This document shows positions 18,488-25,989 of a DNA stretch of 51,322 bases, piece after piece. A model generated the notes under the pieces. That model was given only the letters and a program-made list of their open reading frames with translations, ran no database searches and was not told where the DNA came from. Position 1 is the stretch's first letter. Each line of letters starts with the position of its first letter. The position numbers were made by a program, and so were the translations under genes. This DNA comes from Methylosinus sp. PW1 (lineage in GTDB: Bacteria; Pseudomonadota; Alphaproteobacteria; Rhizobiales; Beijerinckiaceae): positions 1 through 51,322 of the forward strand of contig NZ_JQNK01000003.1 in assembly GCF_000745215.1 (NCBI RefSeq). The letters run 5' to 3'.

Positions 18488-18533
18488 ACGATCAGCTGAA
18501 GCTGGAAGAGGTGTAGTATGAATGCAGATCGTT

Positions 18534-18737
18534 GGCGAAAAGACACAGGCCCGACCCGTCCCAGGTCAAAATCTTCACGTAGTCGCCGCGCTTGCTGCGG
18601 AACACGAATGCCGCGCCAGAAAAAGGATCGTTGCGCAGAACCTGCGCCACGTCGGCGGCGAGTCCGTCGAAGCCGCGCCGCATGTCGACGGGCTTCAGCG
18701 CCAGATAGACCTTCATCCCGGGCGCGAACTGAAGCAT
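18534..18737 (-). pseudogene. tnpB: IS66 tnpB (Orf2), N-terminal part, interrupted
   Basis: The start overlaps the tnpA stop (TGATG). The sequence MLQFAPGMKVYLALKPVDMR, GFDGLAADVAQVLRNDPFSG, GDYVKILTWDGSGLCLFA is canonical Orf2. After FA it enters element 2 and stops within it after a further dozen or so codons. The rest lies at 14981-15130. Confidence 0.92.
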
Positions 18738-19210
18738 CAAAGATCGCCCAGCGCAGACAACACGCGGCGCAGAGCTTCCGTGTCCACATCCGCGTCGAGC
18801 GACAAGCGCGCGCCATTCGGCAGGCTGACTTCCATAGCGCCGCGCCGCACGCTCTTGCGCGCCCCCCGCGCCGGCGTGGCGGCCATCCTCGCGACCGGCG
18901 CCGACGACGGCGCCAGAGCAGGACGCATCGGGGCTGGTTTCAACTCCAGCAACTCGACGGGAACGAAGGTCTGCGCGGCCAGTTCCGGCGACATTCTCGC
19001 CGCCGCCGTCTCCTTCGGCGGCGCGCGTCGGCGATCCAGCCAGCCTTCCCGCGAACGCCGCACCCATTTGAAAATCAGATTGGCGTTCAATCCATGTCGC
19101 CGCGCGACCGCAGCGACAGACGCCCCAGGCGCCAACGCCTCCGCGACAATCCGCTGCCGTTCCTCGAGGCTCCACATGCGCCGCTTGACGCCATCCTTCG
19201 TCGCCGACAT
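18737..19210 (-). CDS. tnpA: IS66 TnpA (Orf1)
   Basis: 157 residues: MSATKDGVKRRMWSLEERQR, HTH GASVAAVARRHGLNANLIFKW, a Pro/Ala-rich linker, TFVPVELLELKPAP and the C-terminal MEVSLPNGARLSLDADVD ... ALRRVLSALGDL. Intact. Orf1 proteins are HTH accessory factors required with Orf2 for IS66 transposition. It overlaps tnpB by one base in the TGATG arrangement. Since tnpB and tnpC are both split, this intact gene probably has no partner in cis. Confidence 0.92.
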   Translation of the reverse strand: MSATKDGVKRRMWSLEERQRIVAEALAPGASVAAVARRHGLNANLIFKWVRRSREGWLDRRRAPPKETAAARMSPELAAQTFVPVELLELKPAPMRPALAPSSAPVARMAATPARGARKSVRRGAMEVSLPNGARLSLDADVDTEALRRVLSALGDL

Positions 19211-19289
19211 TTGGTGTCCACCTGTTCGATGGTGGACACCTAACCCACTCCATATGCGTTCCGGTAGGCGGTCGCCAGATCACGCTTAC

Positions 19290-19297
19290 TTTTGGGG
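19290..19297. repeat. IS66 target-site duplication, right copy (TTTTGGGG)
   Basis: It directly follows the IS66 end (CAGATCACGCTTAC ending at 19289) and is identical to 10738-10745. Confidence 0.9.
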
Positions 19298-19464
19298 GTC
19301 CCCAATCCGAACTGCAGATGGCGCGGGAAGGTTGATCAGAGCCGCCGCGCTCCGTCGTGAGACCAAGCTCATTTTCACGTCTATCTGTCGATTCGAGTGA
19401 AGGTCGGGGGCGGCCATGGCCTCACCTTTTTCTAATGCGCGTCGTTGCCGATCGGATTAGATCG

Positions 19465-20166
19465 TCAAACGACCGTGCCGAAAACCTTCCCGATCCCGGC
19501 GGTGAGAGCCATCGCCAATGCGCCCCAGAACGTTACTCGGACCGTGGCGCGTAGAACATCTGCTCCGCCCGCTCTCGCGCCGATCGCGCCCAGCAGCGCA
19601 AGAAAGGCCAAAGACGCGCCGGACACGATGGGGACGAGCACGCCGACAGGCGCTACGACGACCATGAGTAAAGGCAGTGCGGCGCCCAGAGAAAACGTCG
19701 CCGCGGACGTCAGGGCGGCTTGCACCGGCCTGGCGGTGGTAATCTCGGAAATTCCGAGTTCGTCGCGAGCGTGGGCTGCCAAGGCGTCGTTCGCCATTAG
19801 TTGCTCTGCTACCTGTCGCGCAATCACGCGATCGACGCCGCGCGTGACGTAGACTTCGGCAAGCTCATCGAGTTCGGATGCGACGTTTTCGTTGAGCTCC
19901 TTGCATTCGCGCGCGATATCGGCTCGCTCCGTGTCCGATTGCGAGCTGACGGACACATATTCGCCGGCGGCCATGGACATGGCTCCGGCCACTAGACCTG
20001 CGACGCCTGCGATCAAGACATCGTCTCGCGTCGCGGCCGCCGCGGCGACGCCGACGATCAAACTCGCCGTTGAAACGATCCCGTCGTTGGCGCCGAGCAC
20101 TGCGGCTCTCAGCCAACCGATGCGATCGACGAGGTGGCTCTCTCTGTGCCAGCGAAGACGGCTCAT
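19465..20166 (-). CDS. VIT1/CCC1-family iron/manganese transporter
   Basis: 233 residues. First helix with the family signature [19 protein letters not shown], second helix [21 protein letters not shown] (in part) followed by YVSVSSQSDTERADI, then a Glu-rich cytoplasmic stretch (ECKELNENVASELDELAEVY) that in VIT proteins binds metal. Three C-terminal helices follow (FSLGAALPLLMVVVAPVGVL, SGASLAFLALLGAIGARAGG, VTFWGALAMALTAGIGKVFG). Family members move Fe(II)/Mn(II) out of the cytoplasm. It is preceded by cytochrome b561 on the same strand with about 160 bp between. Its 5' part is duplicated at 141-326. Confidence 0.92.
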   Translation of the reverse strand: MSRLRWHRESHLVDRIGWLRAAVLGANDGIVSTASLIVGVAAAAATRDDVLIAGVAGLVAGAMSMAAGEYVSVSSQSDTERADIARECKELNENVASELDELAEVYVTRGVDRVIARQVAEQLMANDALAAHARDELGISEITTARPVQAALTSAATFSLGAALPLLMVVVAPVGVLVPIVSGASLAFLALLGAIGARAGGADVLRATVRVTFWGALAMALTAGIGKVFGTVV

Positions 20167-20358
20167 TCGAAATCCCTCGTTCGGGTTACCAAGTCATCAC
20201 TCGATACGCTGAGCCTAGGGAGCCCTCGCCGCGGTGACACGGGGGTCGTCGCCCGAACAATAGAGCGCCACGACAAACGGCGCTCTATGTTCCACCTCCG
20301 CAAGCTCGAATACGAACGGCCCCGTTAGCGGAGAATAGCGGGCGGCAGCATCCGTTTG
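19984..20358. repeat. Direct repeat copy 2 (VIT 5' part to cytochrome b561 tail)
   Basis: Counterpart of 141-516. It spans the first 62 or so VIT codons, the intergenic region and the last eleven or so codons of b561. Here both genes are intact, so this is the parental arrangement. Confidence 0.9.
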
Positions 20359-20885
20359 AGCGTATCGTCTCGGTAAATTCGATGATGGATGACTGCTGCG
20401 ACGGCGTGCACTGCCGACAGCGCGATGAGACTGTGCGCGAGAATCTCGTGAATTTCTTCGAGCGAATGCTCGAAGGCTCGATCCTTGACCCACGGCGAGG
20501 GGAAATCGCCGACTCCGAAAATCGACAGCGCGTCGCCGCTCGCGAAGAGTGTAGCAACACCAACCGCCGGCACGGCCAACAGTAGTGCATAGAGCGCGAG
20601 ATGGCCGAGTTTCGCGGCGAGATCGGCTGCGCGGCCCATGGCGCTCGGTGACGCCGGCGGTGGAGGGTCGATGAAACGCCAAATGAGTCTCAATACGAGC
20701 ATTGCGACGACTACCTCGCCGGCGACGACATGCGCGAACTCGGCAGTCTCGCGGGGCGAACCCTTCGGAAATTGGCCACCGAGTAGGCCGAGCCCCCAGG
20801 CGATTGCGACCGCCAGGGCCGAGAGCCAATGTAGGCCCTGCGCCATAGCGCCGTAGCGTTGTCGATGTTGCATCGATTGCGTCAT
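20325..20885 (-). CDS. Cytochrome b561-family membrane protein
   Basis: I chose the ATG at 20885 (MTQSMQHRQRYGAMAQGLHW), with GGGAGAAG upstream; an in-frame ATG at 20927 would add 14 residues. Four helices carry the heme-ligand histidines of bacterial b561: LHWLSALAVAIAWGLGL, AHVVAGEVVVAMLVLRLIW, LGHLALYALLLAVPAVGVA, and IHEILAHSLIALSAVHAVAA. The FSPW-like loop FPSPWVKDRAFEHSLEEIHE is typical. Such proteins oxidise quinol or pass electrons in the inner membrane, some of them relieving superoxide. Being next to a VIT transporter it may reduce metal or deal with oxidants; that is inference. Confidence 0.9.
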   Translation of the reverse strand: MTQSMQHRQRYGAMAQGLHWLSALAVAIAWGLGLLGGQFPKGSPRETAEFAHVVAGEVVVAMLVLRLIWRFIDPPPPASPSAMGRAADLAAKLGHLALYALLLAVPAVGVATLFASGDALSIFGVGDFPSPWVKDRAFEHSLEEIHEILAHSLIALSAVHAVAAVIHHRIYRDDTLKRMLPPAILR

Positions 20886-20927
20886 CGTCACTTCTCCCTG
20901 TCGGTTAAGCTCGCGGTTGACGCACAA

Positions 20928-21369
20928 CAGTCACGAACACCGCGCAGCAGCAATACCCCGCCGTCGGACGACACCAGCCTGCCGAAGAGCAGAATCGTTC
21001 ATAGCGGGCGTCGCCGACTCGAAACGGCGCGTGTTGGATTCGACAACAGAGTTCTGCGGAAAATCGAAGCTATGTCCCGATCCCTCCGACTAATCGCGAA
21101 TTTTACGGGCTGACAAGTCGCAATGTTCGATTCATTCGACGGGTCGCTCCCGCGGCTCCCAGCATACATGTCGCTTGTTGCAATCGGGCCACACCTCTTC
21201 AAAAAGTCTACGAGGCGGCCAAGTTCGGCGTCCGGCTCCACGCTATCGGCGCATTTCCCGCCGCAGGATCGCGTCTTGGGCATGGACGCGGCGTGTCATG
21301 CGATACGCTGTGCCTCTCGCAGATCGGAAAGGAGTTCGAATGATCGGTCTCGTAACGGAGCGATCCTCC
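20928..21369. other. Intergenic stretch, nothing recognised
   Basis: About 440 bp between the b561 gene and the lipoprotein gene. Short open frames exist on both strands, but none has a credible ribosome site or a recognisable family. Confidence 0.4.
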
Positions 21370-21642
21370 ATGAAACGGCTCGTTCTCATAGTCGCACTGG
21401 CGGGCACGCTGCCGCTTGCGGGTTGCTACACGCCCGGCGAACGCGCAGCGGGTGGCGCGATCATCGGCGGCCTCGGAGGCGCGGGAATCGGCGCGCTCGC
21501 CTCGGGAGGTCTCGCGGGTCCGACTTTGGCGGGCGCCGCGGTGGGAGCGGCCGGCGGCGCTATAATCGGAGCAGTCACGGCTCCGCGTCCCCGCGGCTGG
21601 CGTCATCGCGGCCGCGCTCGTCATCATAGCCGATATTTTTGA
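21370..21642 (+). CDS. Small glycine-zipper lipoprotein
   Basis: 90 residues from the ATG at 21370: MKRLVLIVALAGTLPLAGC is a signal peptide with lipobox LAGC. A glycine-zipper follows (GGAIIGGLGGAGIGALASGG, AGAAVGAAGGAIIGA) and a basic tail (RGWRHRGRARHHSRYF). Such small outer-membrane lipoproteins (YMGG/Osm-type) are abundant in alphaproteobacteria, and several respond to envelope stress. An in-frame upstream ATG at 21343 would prevent signal function, so 21370 is preferred. It stands alone; no operon partner is visible. Confidence 0.8.
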   Translation: MKRLVLIVALAGTLPLAGCYTPGERAAGGAIIGGLGGAGIGALASGGLAGPTLAGAAVGAAGGAIIGAVTAPRPRGWRHRGRARHHSRYF

Positions 21643-22137
21643 CGGCGTGACGCGTGCGAAAAAATGGGGGCGTCGGCTCTGCCGACGGGCCGTTTGCGTG
21701 GGAGTGAATGCGCCCGCGCGGCTTACGTCCTGCGCGTGAAGAGATGATGGCTCGGCAATCTGGATGAGAGATCGTATTGCCTTACGACATCCTTCGCCGG
21801 CTTTGTCTTGTACAAACCACCGATCGACAGGGCGAGGCGCTCGGTGTCGTGTCTCATGCGCCAATATCCAATTATGAGGCCGCCGACGCACATCAATCGT
21901 CCCATTCGCGATGTTGGCGCCAACGATGACGCTATCTTTCCCCGCGCCCCCAGACTGGCCCATAACGGTCTCGGCCCCAGGTCGGATAGTCATAATACCC
22001 GCGCCGCCAACCACCGACGTATCACCTGTAAAGCACTCGTGCCGGCTCACCATTCGACTTCGGGGCGTGCCGAAAAGCTAGAGCGTCAACAGACTCGGAG
22101 CCTCGATGAAGATGCCCGGAAGCCGGAACTCTACGCG
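21643..22137. other. Intergenic stretch without a supported gene
   Basis: A short hairpin CGTCGGC-TCT-GCCGACG sits near 21671-21687, with a T-rich run on the minus-strand side. A 66-codon minus-strand frame (21723-21923) has a hydrophobic patch (LMCVGGLIIGYWRM) but no further support. Confidence 0.35.
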
Positions 22138-22262
22138 ATGCAACGGTTCGCCTGCGTTTTGCGGAGGGACCTCAGCGTCGTGAGGGATACGATTACCGAG
22201 CCCTGGAGCGACAGCCAAACGGAGGGACAGATCAATCGTCTAAACCCGCATTTGCACAAAAT
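22138..22262 (+). pseudogene. ISL3-family transposase C-terminal fragment
   Basis: The translation MQRFACVLRRDLSVVRDTI then TEPWSDSQTEGQINRLN is the ISL3 C-terminal block (normally PWSNGQTEGQVNRLK). Nothing of the catalytic part precedes it in frame. It encodes the segment that the ISL3 remnant at 1013-2439 lacks, though from divergent sequence, so the two need not come from one element. Confidence 0.75.
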
Positions 22263-22266
22263 ACGG

Positions 22267-22692
22267 TTATTGCCGCACCACGAGCACCGAGCATTTCGCG
22301 TGCCTCACAATGTTAGCCGCATTAGAACCGAGAAGATACGTTGACGTCGTTGGCCGTCGAGAACCAACGACGATGAGATCTGCGCCCCATTCCGCAGCTT
22401 CAGTCAGCGCCTCATCGTAGATAGAGCCAATTCGGACGATGCTCGAAATGAGCTCTTGCGGATAATCGGCTCCAGCCAAAATCTCACCGAGCCGCTTTTC
22501 AGCGACAAGTTGAATTTTTCCCTCGAGATCTGGGGGAGAAAATTCGATGAAAATCGACGACGCCATGGTTTGCACATTGACGAATCGCAATTGGGCCTTC
22601 GTGTCTATGGCCAACGCGACTGCTTCCTTGATCACACGATTCGTTACCTCGGCTTCTTCGACATCGATAGGGACGAGAATTTTCTTATACAT
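22267..22692 (-). CDS. Universal stress protein (UspA family)
   Basis: I chose the ATG at 22692 (MYKKILVPIDVEEAEVTNRV), with GGAGG a few bases upstream; an in-frame ATG at 22728 is also present. The 141-residue product has one Usp domain: start strand KKILVPID, helix IKEAVALAIDTKAQLRFVNV, and the C-terminal ATP loop LIVVGSRRPTTSTYLLGSNA, then NIVRHAKCSVLVVR. The loop keeps the first Gly and GS but lacks the middle Gly of the G-2x-G-9x-G motif, so nucleotide binding may be altered. Usp proteins aid survival under starvation and oxidative stress. It stands alone. Confidence 0.93.
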   Translation of the reverse strand: MYKKILVPIDVEEAEVTNRVIKEAVALAIDTKAQLRFVNVQTMASSIFIEFSPPDLEGKIQLVAEKRLGEILAGADYPQELISSIVRIGSIYDEALTEAAEWGADLIVVGSRRPTTSTYLLGSNAANIVRHAKCSVLVVRQ

Positions 22693-23169
22693 CGTCAAGC
22701 CTCCCACCGGGTACGAATTTCGAGTCATTCAGAGGAACTGCATCATCCGACATTCTCCAGATGGACGCTGCTACGATGGCAAATCTGGGAGAGTTTATGG
22801 ATTTTGACAAGCCCATGCCGTCGCGGCCGCCCTGCGGCTGTAGTTCGAGGTATGGCCGAGTTGATTATCGGGAAAAATGCCGGATTGGCCGTCATCGAGA
22901 CATATATCTCCTGTCGCTTTCGATCGGACTCTCGATAAGCGAAAGCACTACGCCACTGATGTGATCGACGACGGCCGAAGTTCCGCGATCATGCGCGAGA
23001 TATTGGCGAAGAGATTGCGCGATATTGCGACATCAGCCATCTAGAACATGACGTAACGGGTGAGGACGATGGCATTCGCGTCGATCTTGTTTGGCCTTAC
23101 GTGCAGCGTCGTATCGACCAGTCTCTGATCGGCGCTGGCGCCGCCAGCATGCACAGGACGTTGCCGAGA
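22693..23169. other. Intergenic stretch, nothing recognised
   Basis: The promoter region of the usp gene should lie just right of 22692. The remainder shows no supported gene. Confidence 0.4.
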
Positions 23170-23430
23170 TTGTCGTCAGCGCGTGAAGTTGAAGGCGAAC
23201 TGCATTGGCAATCTTGAAGCCCGATTTCAAAACCATCGCCGACTTTCACGCGGACAACCACAAGGCCGGGGCGCTCGACTCGACCAAAAAACCGAGGCGC
23301 CGGGCTCGGGCTATCGATCTCGTTGGACATCGTCGAAGCCTATGGCGGACAATTTCGCTTGGAGACTCGCAGCCCTCACGGATTTCAGGTCGTGATCACC
23401 CTGCCGGGCAGCGTCGCGGCCGCGAGCTGA
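23170..23430 (+). pseudogene. Sensor histidine kinase C-terminal scrap
   Basis: The end reads GLGLSISLDIVEAYGGQFRL, then ETRSPHGFQVVITLPGSVAA with stop at 23428-23430. This is the G2 box and last strand of a HATPase_c domain. Just before it, a different frame gives ARLDQKTEAPGSG, the usual linker (RxDxxRSTPGSGLGL), so a small deletion or frameshift separates the two. No dimerisation or sensor domain precedes it. Confidence 0.6.
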
Positions 23431-23511
23431 ACGCGAGCACGCCAAACCGATATATGAGGCGCTCCGGCGTGCAAGCCGCGGAGTTAGATCGCCGCCGAGC
23501 GAGGCCCGTCC

Positions 23512-23859
23512 TTATTCGATAACGAGATAGCCTTCCGCGGTGTCCTCGTGATAGTCGCCGAAGAAGCGGTAACGGCCGATGGCCAGCGGCCGGATCTGCA
23601 TGGTGATCGTTCCATTGCCGGCGACGAGCTTCTCGACCCGCAGGGTCTTGCTCTCGAATTCTTCCGGCGTGGAATCGAGATTCCTCACCACAAGAGTAAT
23701 CAGCGTATTGGCCGGGGCGTGGATTTCGGCCGGCTGGAAGTGGTGATCTTTGATGGATATGCTCAACGACGCCTGCTCTGCGAGAGCAAAGGTCGTCGAG
23801 GCGGCGAGCGTGACGGCGCCGATCGAGGACGCCAGAACGAACTTACCCGAAGTCTTCAT
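23512..23859 (-). CDS. Periplasmic cupredoxin-domain protein
   Basis: 115 residues: signal peptide MKTSGKFVLASSIGAVTLAA ... ALAEQ, then a single cupredoxin fold (SISIKDHHFQPAEIHAPANT, LVVRNLDSTPEEFESKTL, IRPLAIGRYRFFGDYHEDTA, EGYLVIE). This is the form with the NxDSTPEEFES and YRFFGDxH motifs, found with FTR1/EfeU-type iron uptake and as stand-alone proteins. No Cys ligand is present, so it is not a classical blue copper protein; His, Glu and Met-type ligands are more likely. It lies 15 bp after the outer-membrane protein gene on the same strand, so the two are almost certainly co-transcribed. Confidence 0.88.
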   Translation of the reverse strand: MKTSGKFVLASSIGAVTLAASTTFALAEQASLSISIKDHHFQPAEIHAPANTLITLVVRNLDSTPEEFESKTLRVEKLVAGNGTITMQIRPLAIGRYRFFGDYHEDTAEGYLVIE

Positions 23860-23874
23860 TTTTCACCTTTCTCG

Positions 23875-25644
23875 TCAGAATTCGACGCCGAGTTGCACCC
23901 GCGCCATATGGCGAGTGAAGTTCGTGAGGTCCAGCGCATGCGTCTCGCCGCCGGCATGACCTCGAAGCTGGGTGGAGAACGCCGCCGACAAGAACATTTT
24001 CTTCGTCAGTCGCACATGCAGGGACGGGCCGACGAAAAGCGCCTGTCCGTCGAGGTTCTGGAAGGCGAACCCGCTGGTGTGATGGCGATAGTATTGCAGC
24101 CCGCCACCCAGCGCCACTATCGGCATGATTCGGTAGGTGAGCCCGCCCGTGACGCCGATCGTCGACTCGCGGTCCCATTTGTTTTCGCCGAGCCCGCGTG
24201 AGATTTCCGGCTCATAGACCAAGTTCAGAGCGCCGTAGAAGCGATCGGGGGCGAGTTCGGCGTCGACGACGAGTTTCGACTCGACTTCGAATGCGGTCTC
24301 GCGATGGCCGCTATTGCCCGAGACATGGCCCCATTCCGGCTCGACCTGCAGCGTGACGCCGAACGGCGAGGGCCCGCGTTCGAGCAGGACATATCGGGCT
24401 TCGGCTGACAGACCTCGCAAGCCGGTCCCGGAATAATTATCGAAACCGTCGACGCCGCGGATGCGGTGGTTGGCCCCGATCAGCCCGAAGGAATATTGGA
24501 AATTCTGCGACGGCGTGTGCTCGAACTCGACTTTCTGCTCGATCGACCGGTAGTCGCCAGCATAGCCGTCTCGGGTGAGCCGCGCGAGGAAATCGTCCGC
24601 GCCTGGATCATAGGCGAGCCGGCGCTTGCCGAAGCGGACGAGGCTGATGAATTCGAGCTCCTTCTCGCCCTCTGCATCGATGTCCGCGCCCTCGGTGAAG
24701 CCGAAAAGGTAATGCGTGTCGATCTCGTGGAACTTATCGGAGCTCGGTTGTGCGAGCGCTCGTTCCAGAGGCGAGCCCGAGGACCCGCCCGCCAGATCGA
24801 AATGGTAGTTCAGCCCGGCGCGAATTGCGTGGAAGCGATTGCTCGCGCCGGTCAGCGTCGCAACCCGAGTAAGCGTATCGCCGTCGGCATTCGCCTGGTT
24901 GAACGCATGGCCGCCGCTGCGGCCGAGGTCGACATAGAGATATTCCAGTTTCCCCGACCACTCCGGCGAAAATGCCCATTCGAGCCCGCCGCCGGCCGCG
25001 AAGCCGGCATGGGTCCAGGCGTGAAAGCCTTCGCCGGAATTGTTGCTGACGGCGTCGACGTAAACGAAGCGACTGCCGCCGCCCCCAAAAGCCAGACCGC
25101 CGGTCGCGTAGACGAGAAAAGTCGGCGTCGGCGCATAGCCGAGGCGCGCGCGCGTCGTGCCGAACCAGTCGATCGTCTGATGCGCGGCCGCCATTTTCGG
25201 CGCAATCGCCTTCGAGCCGCCGCTCAGGCCCGCCGCCTGAATATCGCTCTCCAGGCCGAACACGACATTGCCGGCCTGCCAGTTATGGCCGACTTGGAAC
25301 CCACCGAGGACGCCGCCGGGATCTGGACTGGGTAATGTCCAGACCGCGCCGGTGGGAGCAAATGCTTCGGTCTCGAAACCCGAAAGACGCGACCCCGAGC
25401 CTGAGCCGCCGCCGAAATTGGAGCCGATGTAGAAGCCCGCCCAAAGGAATGGAGCAGGGACGTCGGCTGCGCTCGGCGGAGTTGGGCGAGGCGCAGGGGC
25501 GCCGGCGCCCGCTGGCGACGGGAGGGTAAGGATCAAGGCGATCGCTGCCGCGAAAAGCGGCTCCGAGTGATGCTCGATCAGGCGGTTCCATACCGAACTC
25601 GAAGGATGCTCCTGAAGTCGAGAAAGCTTCCAAAGAACAACCAT
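23875..25644 (-). CDS. Two-barrel outer-membrane protein
   Basis: 589 residues. A long-n-region signal peptide (hydrophobic LFAAAIALILTLPSPAGAGA) and a Pro-rich spacer precede barrel one at residues 67-284: FLWAGFYIGSNFGGGSG, LGGFQVGHNWQAGNVVFGLE, TTRARLGYAPTPTFLVYATG, WSGKLEYLYVDLG, ending GLNYHFDL. This is the OmpA-like/Opa eight-strand porin fold common in Hyphomicrobiales (Omp25/31-like). Residues about 300-589 are a second, larger barrel-like domain (VEFEHTPSQNFQYSFGLIG, VTLQVEPEWGHVSG, VALGGGLQYYRHH) ending LGVEF with the terminal Phe needed for BAM. Tandem barrels in one chain are unusual. It forms a transcription unit with the downstream cupredoxin gene. The function is unknown; a link to metal handling is inferred from the neighbour only. 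Confidence 0.85.
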   Translation of the reverse strand: MVVLWKLSRLQEHPSSSVWNRLIEHHSEPLFAAAIALILTLPSPAGAGAPAPRPTPPSAADVPAPFLWAGFYIGSNFGGGSGSGSRLSGFETEAFAPTGAVWTLPSPDPGGVLGGFQVGHNWQAGNVVFGLESDIQAAGLSGGSKAIAPKMAAAHQTIDWFGTTRARLGYAPTPTFLVYATGGLAFGGGGSRFVYVDAVSNNSGEGFHAWTHAGFAAGGGLEWAFSPEWSGKLEYLYVDLGRSGGHAFNQANADGDTLTRVATLTGASNRFHAIRAGLNYHFDLAGGSSGSPLERALAQPSSDKFHEIDTHYLFGFTEGADIDAEGEKELEFISLVRFGKRRLAYDPGADDFLARLTRDGYAGDYRSIEQKVEFEHTPSQNFQYSFGLIGANHRIRGVDGFDNYSGTGLRGLSAEARYVLLERGPSPFGVTLQVEPEWGHVSGNSGHRETAFEVESKLVVDAELAPDRFYGALNLVYEPEISRGLGENKWDRESTIGVTGGLTYRIMPIVALGGGLQYYRHHTSGFAFQNLDGQALFVGPSLHVRLTKKMFLSAAFSTQLRGHAGGETHALDLTNFTRHMARVQLGVEF

Positions 25645-25658
25645 CGAGCGCTCCAGAA

Positions 25659-25692
25659 GTCTTTCATTCTCCAGGCTTGGAGAATGAAAGAC
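25659..25692 (-). promoter_or_regulatory. Perfect 15-bp inverted repeat in the leader of the OMP-cupredoxin unit
   Basis: The arms GTCTTTCATTCTCCA and TGGAGAATGAAAGAC are separated by GGCT. The repeat ends 14 bp upstream of the ATG at 25644; the Shine-Dalgarno (GGAG) lies between. In RNA it would form a very stable hairpin just ahead of the ribosome site; as DNA it could be an operator. AT-rich sequence beyond it (25693-25750) is a plausible promoter region. Confidence 0.8.
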
Positions 25693-25989
25693 ATGCCTGC
25701 CGTATCATAACGTAATGACTACGGTATTTATCGTATATAGGCAGGTCAATGACAAAGATTTGGATTGTTTCCAAGCTGGATATGGCCGGAATGTTACAAC
25801 TTCTGATGTCGACTTACAGACAAGGCTCCGAAAGCCAGAAATTCCGGGGAGGGGACGTGACCCACGACGGACAGGCAAGCGCAGGCGCGCCCGTTTTTTG
25901 GAAGCTCCCTGAGATCGGCGCGGAGAGTGACGCCGACGAAACTGACCCCTCGGATCACCAAAGTTTCTACGCATCGAGGTCGTCGGACG

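Larger units (their letters stand above)
15131..18533 (+). mobile_element. Serine-recombinase element 2 (inserted in IS66 tnpB)
   Basis: Reconstructing tnpB puts the edges at 15130/15131 and 18533/18534, with a TT dinucleotide at 15129-15130 and 18532-18533; a two-base core is typical of serine recombinases. A short direct repeat GAATGCAG lies just inside each edge (15144-15151 and 18520-18527). The 3,403-bp unit carries four plus-strand genes: DUF5372-like, HTH protein, a 104-residue protein and the recombinase, the last three overlapping by four bases each. No resistance or metabolic cargo is present, so it looks like a minimal self-moving unit. Confidence 0.87.
10746..19289 (-). mobile_element. 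IS66-family element interrupted by two serine-recombinase elements
   Basis: The ends are inverted repeats: GTAAGCGTGATCTG at 10746-10759 and its complement ending at 19289, with further imperfect matching (GACCGC). Each is flanked by TTTTGGGG. On the minus strand the gene order is tnpA, tnpB, tnpC. tnpB is split by 15131-18533 and tnpC by 10960-13539. Taking both insertions out leaves 2,561 bp, a normal IS66 length, and re-forms uninterrupted tnpB (FA/KRLEKG) and tnpC ([10 protein letters not shown]). The insertion history is therefore IS66 first, recombinase elements later. Confidence 0.93.

Noticed and set aside
24466..25335. Long plus-strand open frame (289 codons)
   Set aside because: Antisense shadow of the outer-membrane protein gene; GC-rich third positions open the opposite frame. 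No family pattern.
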